From Colias croceus (Eukaryota > Arthropoda > Insecta > Lepidoptera > Pieridae): DNA of 64,000 nt. The first letter of the stretch is position 1, and every line of letters begins with the position of its first letter. Shown here in pieces: positions 34,891 to 46,593 of this stretch. The notes beneath the pieces were generated by a model. The model was not told the origin of the DNA. It ran no database searches and worked only from the letters and a program-made list of their open reading frames with translations. The translations under genes and the position numbers were made by a program. Location of the stretch: the NCBI RefSeq assembly GCF_905220415.1, contig NC_059554.1, positions 1,761,001 through 1,825,000 on the forward strand. The letters are read 5' to 3'.

Positions 34891-36229
34891 TCGTAGCTCC
34901 AGTAATTTAATATTATCAAAGCCTAATTAATTAAAAGCGATGACAGAGCGTTGTCAGTTAATTATTTTTAGGACGCGACGTGTTAATTAGAATGTTGATA
35001 ATTTTTGTAAAATAAGTTTTTAAATGGTAGAGTATAATGCCACCGCTAGATTTTTTATGTATATACACAGGAAATAATATTTATTGTTAGAACGTATTTA
35101 TTGAGAGCAATTACGTTTTTGATATTTTTAATATGTAATTATTTGTTAGTTAGATATTCAATTTTTGGTTTATATTTCTAAAAAAAAAAAAAACTACAAT
35201 ATCCGTCTTACATTTTTATTTACCTTACAAATCAAATTCAGTATTCGAAACAAACTCTTTAACTAGCTCTTGGACTACGTTTGTTAAGAAACTATAATCT
35301 ATTTCTAATTGAATGTTGTACCTTAATGTCGTGCATGCCATTTTAGATTTAATAATCTTATACCTAAATACTTTTTTCCTTCGAACCATTCGTATTAACT
35401 TTAAGTAAACTGTAATTGCTCTACCAAAGATATCGCGATAATGTTTTCGCATTTGACACTAAATATTATAGAACGTTTATAGTATAATGTATGGTATCAA
35501 ATACGCGTCGAATGTTACGTATTCCTAGCTTCTAAAAGACGTTTTAAATACCTACATTGCTGGTTTTTGTTTCAGTTAAAGAGAAATTTACCTCTAAAAT
35601 ATCAATGTAAACTGAAACAACAAAGAATTCCGAGCATGGTGGAAGCAATATTTATATGATTTTAATACAATTTTAAAAATTCAAATGGAATGAAACACAA
35701 AACCTATACCTACATGTATATCCCATGATACTATAGTAAATCAAATGGCATCTTGAAGAAAAAAAAAATAGCTTTCCCATTGTAATAAAAGTTAGATTAG
35801 CACTATTCTCAATCTGTAGTTGCATACATTTTATCAAAATCGGTCTAGCTGTTGCGTATTGCTGGAAAATTTTACGTATGTCAACATAAAATTTTACTAC
35901 TATCATCTTTCCTAAAATTATTGATATTTGGTACCTACGATTTACAAATACATTTTTTATTCGTTTTATCCACGTGTTCACATAAATCTTTTTAAAATTT
36001 TCAAGTTCACCGTACCCAAGTCCCTACCAACTTGGTTTCGAATTTATTTAACTTAGAAACTTTTTACATTTTCTCAGTGTTAATATTGTAACTTTTGAAA
36101 TTACGATTTTTGCGAAATTATTACGTCTTTTATATCTTGGTAGTTGTTTTTATGAGGTATTCATGTTTATTATGAATCTATGTAGCTTTTATATTCATTG
36201 GTTAAATGTTTTGGCTAGTTATTATTATA
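34891..36229. other. Intergenic sequence after the exchanger
   Basis: AT-rich sequence with no gene, RNA or mobile-element signature that I can support. Confidence 0.4.
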
Positions 36230-36625
36230 CAGGGTGTCCCTCTGTTGGTATACTAAGCTCAAAGGAGATTATAGTTTTGCATACGCTGAGTACGGAAAAA
36301 ATACTTATAAAATTCCAGACGTAGTTTTTTTCAAATAGATGAATTTTTAAAACTCTATGTGTACAACCATAACAAGCAATCCGCTCAGCTTTGCTACCAG
36401 CACTTTATCTATCGTTTAAGATTATGTTTTTATAGACAAAATGCTCACATTAGCGAAGCGGTATATGCCGGCTGCGCGAAGCTAGAGAAGAAAACATAGA
36501 TTTTCAGGAAAAAATTAGCAAACATTTTTCGATGTAATTTTGTTGTTTAAGTATTTTTTACGTGATAAGTGTATGCAAAACTACAAGTCGCTTCGCGCTT
36601 AGTATACCAATAGTGGGACACCCTG
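36230..36625. mobile_element. 396-bp MITE with CAGGGTGTCCC ends
   Basis: The left 'CAGGGTGTCCCTCTGTTGGT' and right 'ccaatagtgggacaccctg' are inverted partners, flanked by TA on both sides. 'gttttgcatac' and 'gtatgcaaaac' continue the inverted ends further inside. The TA site suggests a Tc1/mariner-type origin. There is no coding frame. Confidence 0.75.
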
Positions 36626-37344
36626 TATAATATACTATAGAGTAGGTAATAGTTTCGTTTTGTAGAATCATATGAAGTATTTGCAATAATATAACGGACA
36701 TGTTCAAATAACTGCCTGTTAACATTAGAAAATATTTAATAATAATTAATGTTGTAATATTCATATTTCCATGTTACAAAATATGATTGCATAAATCAAA
36801 AAGCGTAGTATGTCTATGTATTGTAATGAAGAGAACTAAAATATATCATGCTTATATTATATAAAAAGAAACGAAATAAAGAATTAAACATTTTATGTTT
36901 CAGTGCAAAATGATGGATTAGCTATTTTATACATGAACAATTGAACAGCCTCTTTCTTACCTTATTTTTGTCTATATATTAAAGTATCGTCACGTATTAA
37001 AACCTCGTGCTAAAGTTGGATCCACACGATGTCCAAGCATGCGCATGCAAATGTGACAAACTTCTCTACAACTAGCTAGATACTGAAAGCTAACGTTAAG
37101 CCGGTCTGTAGATTCCTGGCTGCCTTCCAGGGAGTGGCGTTCCCCCACCATTATCACAATTTGGTTTTACCATCTTGTCAAATAGTGTGTGAGAACGATT
37201 TTATAATTAAAAACTATAAAAATTTAGAATAACTTGAGAAACTCGTTGTAGCGCTTTGTGATTTGTTTTTAATTTATTGCTTATGATAGAATGCAAATAA
37301 TTTCGTTCACATTTAAGTTTATTAAATTTGTGTTTATTGAGTAA

Positions 37345-37542
37345 ATTTTGACGTGACAACGTCTTAAATTAGGTTGCGGCTGGGAGTCACTTATGAAAAA
37401 GTGTAACGCTCGGTAACGTTACGATGAGTCACCGAACGAGAGAGAGGCCCGCCGAATGCCTTGCGTCTCTCTCCCACTAAAAAGTCGTTGTCACGTAAAA
37501 CTTTCGCCCGTATACCGACTTTACAGGCAACCAATTTTTTTT
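37345..37542 (+). repeat. 'GACGTGACAACG' dispersed repeat, divergent copy 2
   Basis: Ends 'ttttgacgtgacaacgtctt' and 'accgactttacaggcaacca' match copies 1 and 3, but the middle is quite different ('gagagagaggcccgccgaat'). It keeps the inner inverted 'cgttgtcacgt'. Confidence 0.55.
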
Positions 37543-37712
37543 AGATATTTTCGATATTATTGTCTATGTAAATTATAGGTACTAACAATTTAATAAACTG
37601 TTTCACGACAATAGAACCGTTCGCGTTGTCGAGAAATAATTAAGAATTCAGCAAGAGGATGTTGTGAGAATGGGGGTTATATTCAATGAGGGGCTTTGAT
37701 TTTATATTGAAC

Positions 37713-37915
37713 TAGCTTCCGCCCACGCACACTTTGTACGTGCAACCCCGTTTTTCCCCGTTCCCACAAGAATTTCGGGAAATCCTTTCTTAGGGGATGC
37801 CTACGTTTTGACATCTACCTGCATGCCAAATTTCAGCCCGATGCGTCCAGTGGTTTGGGCTGTGCGTTGATAGATCACTATATCAGTCACCTTTGAGTTT
37901 TATATAATATATAGA
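37713..37915 (-). mobile_element. Helitron-like element, family F
   Basis: Marked by 'tttgggctgtgcgttgatag' and 'tttcagcccgatgcgtccag', with a CTAG end at 37713. It is shared with 40316-40548. Confidence 0.45.
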
Positions 37916-38349
37916 TGTAATTTCGTAATTTCTGTATGGTTTCTTACTAATAATAACTACAAGCTTTTCATGTGAAATTTTCTATTCAAAGTAAAAGCGA
38001 ATAAAAGCATACTCTAATTGACAAAACATGTCGGCTTATACTATATTAATGTGAACATGGGACGCGAATTTCAAATCAATCAACCTCAGAGTTCGAATTT
38101 CCAATAATGTATCAGATCATGTGACTACAGTATTATGCTGACGTTTATTTGGGCAAATGATTTATTTTCCGTTCATGTAACGATCATAATTTATAACAGA
38201 GTGCTACTACAGTTTCTCGTACGACTGGCTTGCGATTTGACTTTCAACTATTGGATGGCCTTATTTTATTCGTTTGTCATATTGGTAGGAACGTATCGCC
38301 TAGGCCTGTACCATTTTTTGGAGCGTGTGGAGCCATCTTTATTGCTGTT

Positions 38350-38562
38350 GTTTTTTGACGTGACAACGTCTTATAATTCGATAGAGCCGATTGCATGCAC
38401 GAAAAAACATGACTCATGCGGCGTTACCTCGCTCTGAGGCGTTCCATGTGGCTTGAAGTGCAAGCGAGAGCGCGGAACGAGCGACAAAGAAGCACAATCG
38501 GACGTTGTCACGTTCAACTATCGTCAGTAAACCGACTTTACAGACAACCAATTTTTTTTTCA
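38350..38562 (+). repeat. 'GACGTGACAACG' dispersed repeat, copy 3
   Basis: Close to copy 1 at 27447: 'gcgagagcgcggaacgagcg' and 'acaatcggacgttgtcacgt' are identical in the two. Confidence 0.6.
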
Positions 38563-39142
38563 GGAAAATTCATTTTTTATGCGTTTCGGTCACTTGCTAC
38601 TTTTTGAATACTTGCGAATGACAAAATATAAATATTTTCGTAATAATATTGCACATTTTATGTATTTATTATAATAATTACACTTATTACATCGACACTA
38701 AACATTTATACGTCCAAAAGAAAACATATTTTACCGACAGAAGAAATTATTATTTATCAAATTATGCAATTTATTTACAAAGGGTAAAAGCTACAACGAA
38801 ACTAAAATTAAGTACAAAAAATTAATTAAAATTAACAATTACAATAACACCAGGATGTATTTCAGTATATAAATAGATATATTAACATTGTATAACTTTT
38901 TGAGTATTTAATATTGTATTTTTTTGTTTACACAACATGGAAGAATTATAATTTTTAAATATTCATTCATTTATAAGATGAATAGTCAACATAAATGAAT
39001 TAAATCATGATCGATTTTGCAACGATCTCTGCCAGAATTAGTTGACGGATAAAATCTTAATATTTATATAATTTTAATTTGATGTAATAGAAACATATTG
39101 TGCTTAATTTATCATCTATCCTATTTATAAATAAATGTCTTA

Positions 39143-39342
39143 AGGCCTATTCAGATTAGAGCGGTATCCGCTACCACCGTGGGTAGCAGTATCCCGATGG
39201 CACGCGATTAAATCTCTTAAGTACTATATTATAGAGACTCTTATCGCGTACCGATCGGCTATTTTGCTACCGTACTCGGATTGATCACCATCTGGATACC
39301 GCTACCCACCGCGGTAATACCGCTCTAGTTTGAATAAGCCTA
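39143..39342. mobile_element. 200-bp MITE with long imperfect TIRs
   Basis: 'aaggcctattcagattagag' plus 'cggtatccgctaccaccgtg' at the left and 'gctacccaccgcggtaatac' plus 'cgctctagtttgaataagcc' at the right are imperfect inverted partners of about 70 bp. Confidence 0.65.
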
Positions 39343-39801
39343 TTCTAGTATCTTGTATAAATCTAGCATAACTAGAAATTGATCCTAAATCTTATCCTAA
39401 ATATTTCCTAATCTTACCTTTCTCTCTTAGGAATAATTGACGTGAAATTCTTCTAAATTTCTACTTTGTTCACTCCTAGTTGATGAAATTGATGTAACAG
39501 ATTATCTTAATGTTGATTTTATGGACCCTTAGGCCGTTTTATCGGTATCACGGTAACTGATTAAAATTTTATTCTAACAAAACTAAGGATCCATGTAATG
39601 TAATGAAACCTTGCAAAGGTGAAAAACAGCTATTAAGCTTAATTTAAAGCCAATTAGTGACTTGTTTAAGTTTCTTCATATAAACAGAGGTTTATACGTG
39701 TTCTATAATGTATTTGTAAAGTGAATATTTATTGTTAATTTTATTTATAGGTGAGTAGTTATGCCGAAGATGTATCCTATCAACAATTCTCAGCTTTATA
39801 T

Positions 39802-39883
39802 AACTCAGCCCCCGGAATCACAGACACAATAGATAATCTATTGTGTCGTGGACCGATCGGGCCGCTCGGGGCTCAATGGGTTT
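39802..39883 (-). mobile_element. Palindromic MITE 'AACCCATTGAGCCCC', copy 2
   Basis: Reverse complement of the family seen at 30113: 'aactcagcccccggaatcac', central 'acacaatagataatctattg' and 'ctcggggctcaatgggttt'. The centre is a single near-perfect palindrome. Confidence 0.65.
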
Positions 39884-39985
39884 AATCAGTCGTTACCGGT
39901 CAAAATACATGTGAAATTATACCCAGCATATGCGTACTAGTTATTGAAAATAATTAATTGTTTCTATCGAAAGAATACACTTTTT

Positions 39986-40096
39986 TATCGTGGGGTGAGA
40001 TTCGAACCCACGATATACTTCTTCTTATTCCTTTGGCGTAACTTGATAATTCTATTATTTGTCATAAAAATAGTTACGTCACTAACTCACTAGTCC
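39986..40096 (-). repeat. tRNA-derived SINE-like sequence
   Basis: On the minus strand, 'gtgggttcgaatctcacccc' is a canonical B box inside a good T-arm, and 'ccacgata' continues as an acceptor-like end. The upstream minus-strand 'tagtgagttagtgacg' may be the A box. The distance is too long for a plain tRNA. Confidence 0.4.
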
Positions 40097-40315
40097 CTAT
40101 ATATCCATATTTTCCTGTCCAAATTTTAAAGAAACCTGCTATAACATTTTTTTTCTGCTATCCACTGTTTTTGTATAAATTCTATTACTCTAATGGGATT
40201 ACATTGAAATCTACTTTCGAATCACTTTCCGTGATTTATATAAAGATTCCATTGAAAAATACTTTGAAAGTAAATTCATGAAATAAGAAGAAAAATGAAC
40301 TTGTTTATAATCAAA

Positions 40316-40548
40316 CTAGCTGTTTCCCGCAGCGTCGCTTCGCTCCGAGTGGAAAAGAAAAATTTTCATGGTACAAACTTTCATCCCCTTTGAAGTAGAA
40401 TTGATCAAAAGCGGGTGCCTACGTCCTAGTATCTACCTATAGGCTACATATATGCCATATTTCAGCCCGATCCTTCCATTGGTTTGGGCTGTGCGTTGAT
40501 AGATCACTATGTCAGTCAGTCACCTTTCAGTTATAGGTATATATTTAG
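40316..40548 (-). mobile_element. Helitron-like element, family F
   Basis: CTAG at 40316, then 'tttcccgcagcgtcgcttcg' near the end. 'tttgggctgtgcgttgatag' and 'tcactatgtcagtcagtcac' are shared with 37713-37915. Confidence 0.45.
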
Positions 40549-42249
40549 ATTATGATAATCTGTTACATAAATTTGGTTGTAAGGCAAATAGCTTGCTTCT
40601 ATCGATGTTGTATACAATAGTAAGGCACGACGTTGTAGTTATTTTGATAATTATTATTGTTATATAAATTAAAGTGTTTGTTAAGTACGTATTTTGGTGT
40701 TTTATTTTATTACCCGCATTTAGTTTATTTTTAAAATTAAGATTCTACTGTAATCAGATTTTTCTGGATGCTGGATGACTTAAAAATACACAGAATAAAA
40801 ATACCTATAGGTAAAGATTCATATCATCTGCACAAGATTAATGTTATCTATACTATATCATAGTACCAAGAATATTCCTATAAAATTGTAGTTAGGTAAG
40901 TGAAAATTCTACTTATACAGAAACATTTTTTCTAGTACTTATTAAATTTCACTGTTTGTAGTGCAGATTTTTTTAATAACCTAATAAAATTTATGTAATG
41001 TGTATATTCAGACATAGTATGTAGTTATCCAGTCATATTATGTGTATCAATATGAGAAATACAGATACAAGAAAGAGTATAGGTTACTTATTTCAAAACA
41101 GTCTAGATTCTAGAATAAATGTTGATGATGATGATGAGAATGATAAAGGTATAAATGATGATGATGAACTCTCATGGTAAAGCGAAGAAAATTCATTATA
41201 TACAGGGAAAACTACTAAACATGGAATTTGTTATATTTGTGCATTTGTTCTAATTCAAAAAGTATTGTAGCAATTTATATGAAATATGGTTATGATCGCA
41301 CTTTTCCCTCGAGAACGTGAAAACATACGCATGAGTAAGAGAGAAAAGCTTTACAATATTCTGTGTACAATACATGGACAAATTTTTTACAACACATTCA
41401 TGAAGTAGACGCAGAAAAGAAGAAACACAAGATAGATGTTAATTTTATTCTTGTTTAATAAAGGGTGTATATTCATGCTACATAATACCTTTTATAAATT
41501 AGAGCTAGGGGCACGGCACCAAGTCGAGCAAAAAAGCGGCACGGCCATGCTTTTCTTGAAGCAATAGGTAAATTATTGAATTATTTAGGCCAATTTCGAC
41601 CTCCTATAAAACAATTACAAATTATCAACAATTATAAATTATTAATTAAAGTAGGTATCATAAGTATATAATTTATCATCACAGGTATTAATGAAACTTT
41701 TAATAGTATACTAATAATTTGAATAACATTAAAAGTTTCAATTTGCAAACAAAAAACGTCGCGTTTTCTAGTAAAATCTTAACCAGTATGTATACAGAGA
41801 TAAGTGGTGTGAACTCAAAATGCATTTTTAATTCCCTTTGCGTCGTATTCGTAATTTACGAATAGAGAATATTTTTTTAAAATTAATATACGTACGTTTG
41901 ACGAAGCCGAGAGAGCTGTCTTTTTGATTCAATTTAACTTTTTGAGAGTTTCGTACGGTTCTTTGAAGTTAAAAATAGTATCTAAGGTTATATTTTTTTT
42001 ACAAGAGATTTGAAGCTTCCGTTTATATCTCATAATATGATTAAATGGGAGTTTTGGCTGTTGTTTATATTTGTTTAATTATTAATCACTATTATAATAT
42101 TTATTAATTTAATTATCAAAATGTACAAGTTCTACACACGTCTACACCTTACTTCGATCTGAGGGGAAGAGGCCAACAAAATAGGCCAACAAAAGTTGTA
42201 TGCACATATCAATACCATGACAGTATGAAAGCCTATCTAGATAAGTACT
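40549..42249. other. Intergenic sequence
   Basis: AT-rich. A GAT-rich patch at about 41122-41168 ('gatgatgatgatgagaatg') could encode an Asp run but is not in a long frame. 'ggcacggcaccaagtcgagc' at about 41510 is GC-richer and looks like a repeat relic. Nothing else was recognised. Confidence 0.3.
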
Positions 42250-42679
42250 TAGAAGCTTATTTAATTTGTTGACCTTAATTAAAATTTTATATATTTCAGC
42301 TGAATGCTTCCGTACTTAATTTTTAAATGATAAAAACATTATTTGACTATCACTCTTGTATAATGATTCTCTATTTCAATACGATATTTTACGAAAGCTT
42401 ATGCCTTTTTCAGTAAATGAACTATCAAACAATAATGTGTTTTTTTGAACGAGTTGATCTTAGAAACTACTGGATCGAATTTAAATTATTTTTGTAAATC
42501 ATTTACTGGAAAATGCTCTACGTAAGCTTTCGTAAAATAACGTATCTATTGAAATAGAGAATCGTCATACAAAAGTGATAGTCAAATAATGTTTTGATCA
42601 TTTAAAAATGAAGCACCGAAGCATTGAGCTGAAATATATAAAAATTTTAATTAAGGTTAACAAATTAATAAGCTTCTTA
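42250..42679. repeat. ~430-bp palindrome with ~173-bp arms
   Basis: The left arm 42250-42423 and right arm 42506-42679 are inverted partners, close to 90 percent identical by eye. Landmarks are 'ttgaccttaattaaaatttt' and 'aaaattttaattaaggttaa', and 'ttctctatttcaatacg' against 'ctattgaaatagagaa'. The roughly 82-bp loop contains 'ttgaacgagttgatcttaga' and 'aactactggatcgaa', which resemble the 5' part of Helitron-like family E. Confidence 0.75.
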
Positions 42680-42751
42680 ATACCAAAAAGGAGATTAAGC
42701 ACCGACTCTACTTGGCTTTGCGTAATATAATCTCACAATTTTAATCTTTAC

Positions 42752-42949
42752 TGATACTAATACTATAAAGCTGAAGAGTTTGTTTTTTTGAACGCGCTAA
42801 TCTCAGAAACTACTGATCCGATTCGAAAAATTATTTCGGTGTGAATTGTGATAGCCCATTTAACGAGGAAGGCTATAGGCTATATCTAAACATTATGCTA
42901 AGACCAACAGGAGCGGCGCCACGCGCGTTAAACCGCGAGGCGCAGCAAA
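42752..42949 (+). mobile_element. Helitron-like non-autonomous element, family E
   Basis: 'tactataaagctgaagagtt' near the start and 'gcgttaaaccgcgaggcgca' at the end. The CTAG terminus is mutated to 'gcagcaaat'. Confidence 0.55.
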
Positions 42950-43380
42950 TATCTTATACGTTCTACTTCTAGTATAGGATTTATGAATTTAAGTTACAAT
43001 CGGAAAAATAGTAGATCACTAACAGTTAGAAGAATCATAAATTACAGTATTTCAAACCACAAAGATCAACAACCGTCCATTATGACGGGCGATCTGTATT
43101 TGTTAGAACTTCGCAAACGATGACTTTGATAAATGGGTTTCGTGTTTCGCTTTTTTAAATTGAACGGACATTTTATTTCTCTGGGTTATATAGATAACCA
43201 TGGTTTTGTTTTAATATTTGGATATTGTATTCGACGGTTATAACGCGGTATTGGGTAGAATGCGTTCCTCTAGATCTAGAACTCATTGAAACTAGAAAAT
43301 AAATGTATCTGTTACGAGTTTCCAACTATTTCTATGGAGGAAAATGCGTTAAAAGAAACTAACTGGCTTTTATACTTTAA

Positions 43381-43441
43381 CTAGCTGCGCTCCGCGGTTT
43401 CACCCACATGGTATCGCTCCTGTTAGACTTAGCGTTATGAT
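43381..43441 (-). mobile_element. 3' fragment of Helitron-like family E
   Basis: 'ctagctgcgctccgcggttt' to 'ttagcgttatgata', cut where the next element begins. Confidence 0.5.
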
Positions 43442-43443
43442 AT

Positions 43444-43845
43444 ACTAGCTTTCCGCCCGCGGCTTCGCCCGCGTTTTCAAACAAAAACCCGCATAGTTCC
43501 CGTTCCCGAGGGATTTCCGGGATAAAACCTATCCTGTCTCTCAAGTTGGATTGAACTGCACATGGTGTGCGAATTTTATTACATTCGTTAAGTGGTTTAG
43601 GAGTACATTGAGGACAAACATTGTGACACGAGATTTATATATATTAGACTAGCTTACCGCCCGCGGCTTCGCCCGCTTTCTCTAAAACGATTTGAGATTT
43701 AAACTATCCTATCTCTCAAGTTGGATCGAACTGCACATGGTGTGCGAATTTTATTATAATCGGTTAAGTGGTTTAGGAGTCCATTGAGGACAAACATTGT
43801 GACACGAGATTTATATATATTAAGATTAGTATAGATTTATCGGTA
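43444..43845 (-). mobile_element. Two head-to-tail Helitron-like elements, family G
   Basis: Two reversed units join directly: 'ctagctttccgcccgcggct' at 43444 and 'ctagcttaccgcccgcggct' at about 43651. Both contain 'gaactgcacatggtgtgcga' and 'acattgtgacacgagattta'. The units differ in the 3' half, where the first has the 'cccgttcccgagggatttcc' block and the second lacks it. Confidence 0.6.
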
Positions 43846-44450
43846 ACATGATACGATTCATGTTATAGATAGAGGCAATAGTGAAGGTAGGTTGGCCTTT
43901 TTGTTATTCAGCGCTTTAAAAAAACATAGACTTTTTGTATGTGTATTTTTTAAATTGCTTAAGGTAAACGCAGGTATTAACGACCCCTCTAAGGCAATTT
44001 CAAAATCAACCATATTTTTTAAGTATACTGGTTCTTCTAAAGATTTATAATTTCATTTCATATGCTAGTGTTATGTATAAAAAATGTATTTATTGAAGCA
44101 AATACATTCTAATAAAGGATTATCTTGTAAAAAATAATTTACAATGTGACTTAGTCGATTGTTGCTATTACCGACCCATAAAAACGGCTGTGAAGCTATT
44201 AACGATTTTTATGCAGCTATTCCCGATCGTATGTGAGAGGAAGCCTTTTTCCAGCAATGGAATGTATAGAAGCTAGTGAGATGATGATTACCGATCTTAA
44301 TAAAATGAAATAAAAATGCAAATATATTCGTATTTTTTAGTTGTAGTTATTTTTAATAAAACAAATGAGTACTTTTTAGTAATGAACTAAATAATTATAA
44401 ACTTTTAAATTAATCAACATAATACTATTAATATATGTACATATATTAAA

Positions 44451-44789
44451 CTAGCGGTCCGCCCCGGCTTCGCCCGTGGTACATGTTTACGTTTTCTCTA
44501 CATAAGAACCATCCTCGTACTTCAAGGAATATAATAAAAAAAGAATTATCGAAATCGGTTCAGCCGTTCTCGAGTTATGGAATTACAACGAAAAGTGGCA
44601 TTGATTTTTATATATTAGACTAGCGGTCCGCCCCGGCTTCGCCCGTGGTACATATTAACGTTTTCTCTACATAAGAACCATCCTCGTACTTCAAGGAATA
44701 TAATAAAAAAAGAATTATCGAAATCGGTTCAGCCGTTCTCGAGTTATGGAATTACAACGAAAAGTGGCATTGATTTTTATATATTAGAT
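44451..44789 (-). mobile_element. Tandem pair of Helitron-like elements, family D
   Basis: Two almost identical reversed units of 169 bp start at 44451 and 44620 ('ctagcggtccgccccggctt'). Each ends 'tttttatatattaga'. The only clear difference seen is near 'gtacatgtttacg' versus 'gtacatattaacg'. Their near-identity suggests they arrived as a unit or arose by recent duplication. Confidence 0.7.
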
Positions 44790-44820
44790 TAAGGATTTCA
44801 AACTCTAGGATATTTCGTTA

Positions 44821-44889
44821 TGCTATTTGATTGATTGCTTCGGCGAGTTGTGTTTTACTGAATACTTTTCGCCGCTTTCGTGGCTCCAT
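44821..44889 (-). pseudogene. Possible transposase N-terminal fragment
   Basis: Minus-strand ATG at 44887-44889 opens 'MEPRKRRKVFSKTQLAEAIN', followed by 'QIA' and a stop. A basic patch followed by '(S)KTQLAEAINQIA' resembles the first helix of psq-type DNA-binding domains in pogo-like transposases. It lies inside the TIR element and next to the nested Helitron-like pair. Short and degenerate, so tentative. Confidence 0.3.
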
Positions 44890-45056
44890 ATTTCTGGAAA
44901 AAATATACCTACCTAAAAATATAATTTTTTTAAATTTTTTAAATTTAACCTAAAAATATAATTTTTAATAGGCACCTATTATGTCATAAAAGTAATAAAA
45001 ATATATTTGCACGCTCAATTACGAGCAGAATGTTTAAGGATCAATATTATCTGTAT

Positions 45057-45111
45057 ATACAAACATCTTTATTCTACATTCTGCAAATAAAGCAATTTGA
45101 ATTTGAATTTG
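45057..45111 (+). repeat. LINE 3' tail
   Basis: 'ttctgcaaataaagcaattt' then 'gaatttgaatttg' matches the 3' end of the LINE at 18911 read on its own strand ('tgcaaataaatataatttga'). It is a very short 5'-truncated copy. Confidence 0.5.
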
Positions 45112-46497
45112 TAGATGAGAAACTAAACACTCTATATTCGATCGGTAATAGCTTCCTATAGTTGCTATTGCCGACCCACATGGGTCGGTATTAAAGTATG
45201 TAAGTATAAACCTAAATTGTATTACCGACCCATAAAAAAATGGTTATTTTAATTCATTTGATCATCAGACTATAAAATAGATTATAATTGATTAATGTCA
45301 TACAAAATATGAACAAATGCATATTGTTTAAACAAAAAAAAAACAACGATTTACTTCTGTAACTATTCGATAGGGATCCTCTAAAATATCATAACTTTGT
45401 ATAAATTGACAACGCTAAAAGACACAACACTAGACAAAAAAGTTTAGTCGCTAATAGATTTTTATGAAGACTCATAGCTTAGATTTAAACTGGTCCATAA
45501 AACCACTTGTGTTAGTGTGATATAATAACATAAAAGAAAATAAAATAAAAAGTTACGTTGCTGCCATTGCCGACTTACGGGTCGTTGATACCTGCCGCGG
45601 CTTAAACTGGTGAAGCTAACACCGTCCCATTTTAATTTTAAGTTTTATCGTTTCAAATTACTTTTTATTAATAAAATGTTGTAAGAAATGAAAAGTTGAC
45701 ACTTAAATGCATTGACATTTAGTAATATAAATTAAAGTATAGATGTCATTTGTTTGTAAATGTCTTAAAAAGATACTCACAGTACTTACCCGAAGGAACA
45801 ACGGAACAGTACGACACGTCCTGCTTCCACGCTACCCCGCAGCAACTTACGCATTTTAACTCTTTTTTGCTCAGTTACTCACTCTAACGTTAAAGTATAC
45901 GATGCTCAAGTAATACATTCGTGTATAACTTTGCCTACCTATAGCTAGAATAGTTCTGGAAACGTTTAAATTTCGAATTACTTTTATAGGTCGGTAATAC
46001 CTTCACATTTTCGATGGGTCGTTGATAGCTGCGTTTACCCTATATCGTTTAGATACAATTTACAAGGCGAGTCTTATAAAAGTTAGTAATCAGCAATTTG
46101 CAATTTCTGATTCATAGTTTCAGTCAACTTTTCTTCTAAGCTTACCTAAATAACGAATGGCATAAAAAAATAATCTAATAATTTGATAGGACATCACTGA
46201 AGTTACTAATAAATGGTTAAAAAACCACCCACAAAAAAGAAAATTTCACGTCTAGAAGATGGTAAACAAATATTTTAATAAAAGAACAAGGGAAAGTTTT
46301 CTAATTTTTTTCAGTTTCGCTTCACAACTTTTGGGTTTTGGTTATTTATGAAGAAATATCGAAAGGTAATTTTGCTCACCTTATGACCTTTCACGATCTT
46401 TTACGTTGTAACTTGTGCGAAATTGAAAAAATTATAATATCTGAAAAATTCTAAAAGATTTTCAGTTTGATTAAAAGTGAATGCATTCTTTATAATC

Positions 46498-46575
46498 CGA
46501 CCGCTACCTTGGTGCATTTGTTAAGGCGTGAGCGAAGAGCTGAGGGGTTCTAGGTTCAATACCAAACAAAAAATA
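46498..46575 (+). repeat. tRNA-like SINE fragment
   Basis: 'accttggtgcatttgttaag' resembles an A box and 'aggttcaatacc' (46552-46563) a B box. There is no matching acceptor stem. It is followed 30 bp later by a Helitron-like element. Confidence 0.35.
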
Positions 46576-46593
46576 GGTCCAGATATATCATAA

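Larger units (their letters stand above)
43963..46040. mobile_element. ~2.1-kb decayed DNA transposon with GGTAAACGCAG ends
   Basis: The left 'GGTAAACGCAGGTATTAACG' plus ACCC and right 'GGGTCGTTGATAGCTGCGTT' plus TACC are inverted partners. The motif 'attaccgacccat' or its reverse recurs inside, near 44172, 45147, 45165, 45220, 45573 and 45982. That arrangement resembles subterminal transposase-binding sites. It is interrupted by a family D tandem (44451-44789) and a tiny LINE tail (45077-45111). No clear target duplication is visible. Confidence 0.6.

Noticed and set aside
35673..35981. 102-codon minus-strand frame downstream of the exchanger
   Set aside because: AT-rich, Ile/Phe/Tyr-biased composition expected by chance; no motif and no neighbouring exon.
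38135..38437. 100-codon plus-strand frame with hydrophobic stretches
   Set aside because: It runs into the 'GACGTGACAACG' repeat at 38350 and has no recognisable domain or supporting splice structure.
41122..41460. Asp-codon run and following sequence as a piggyBac transposase relic
   Set aside because: The acidic run resembles piggyBac N-termini, but no DDD-region motif could be read in any frame.
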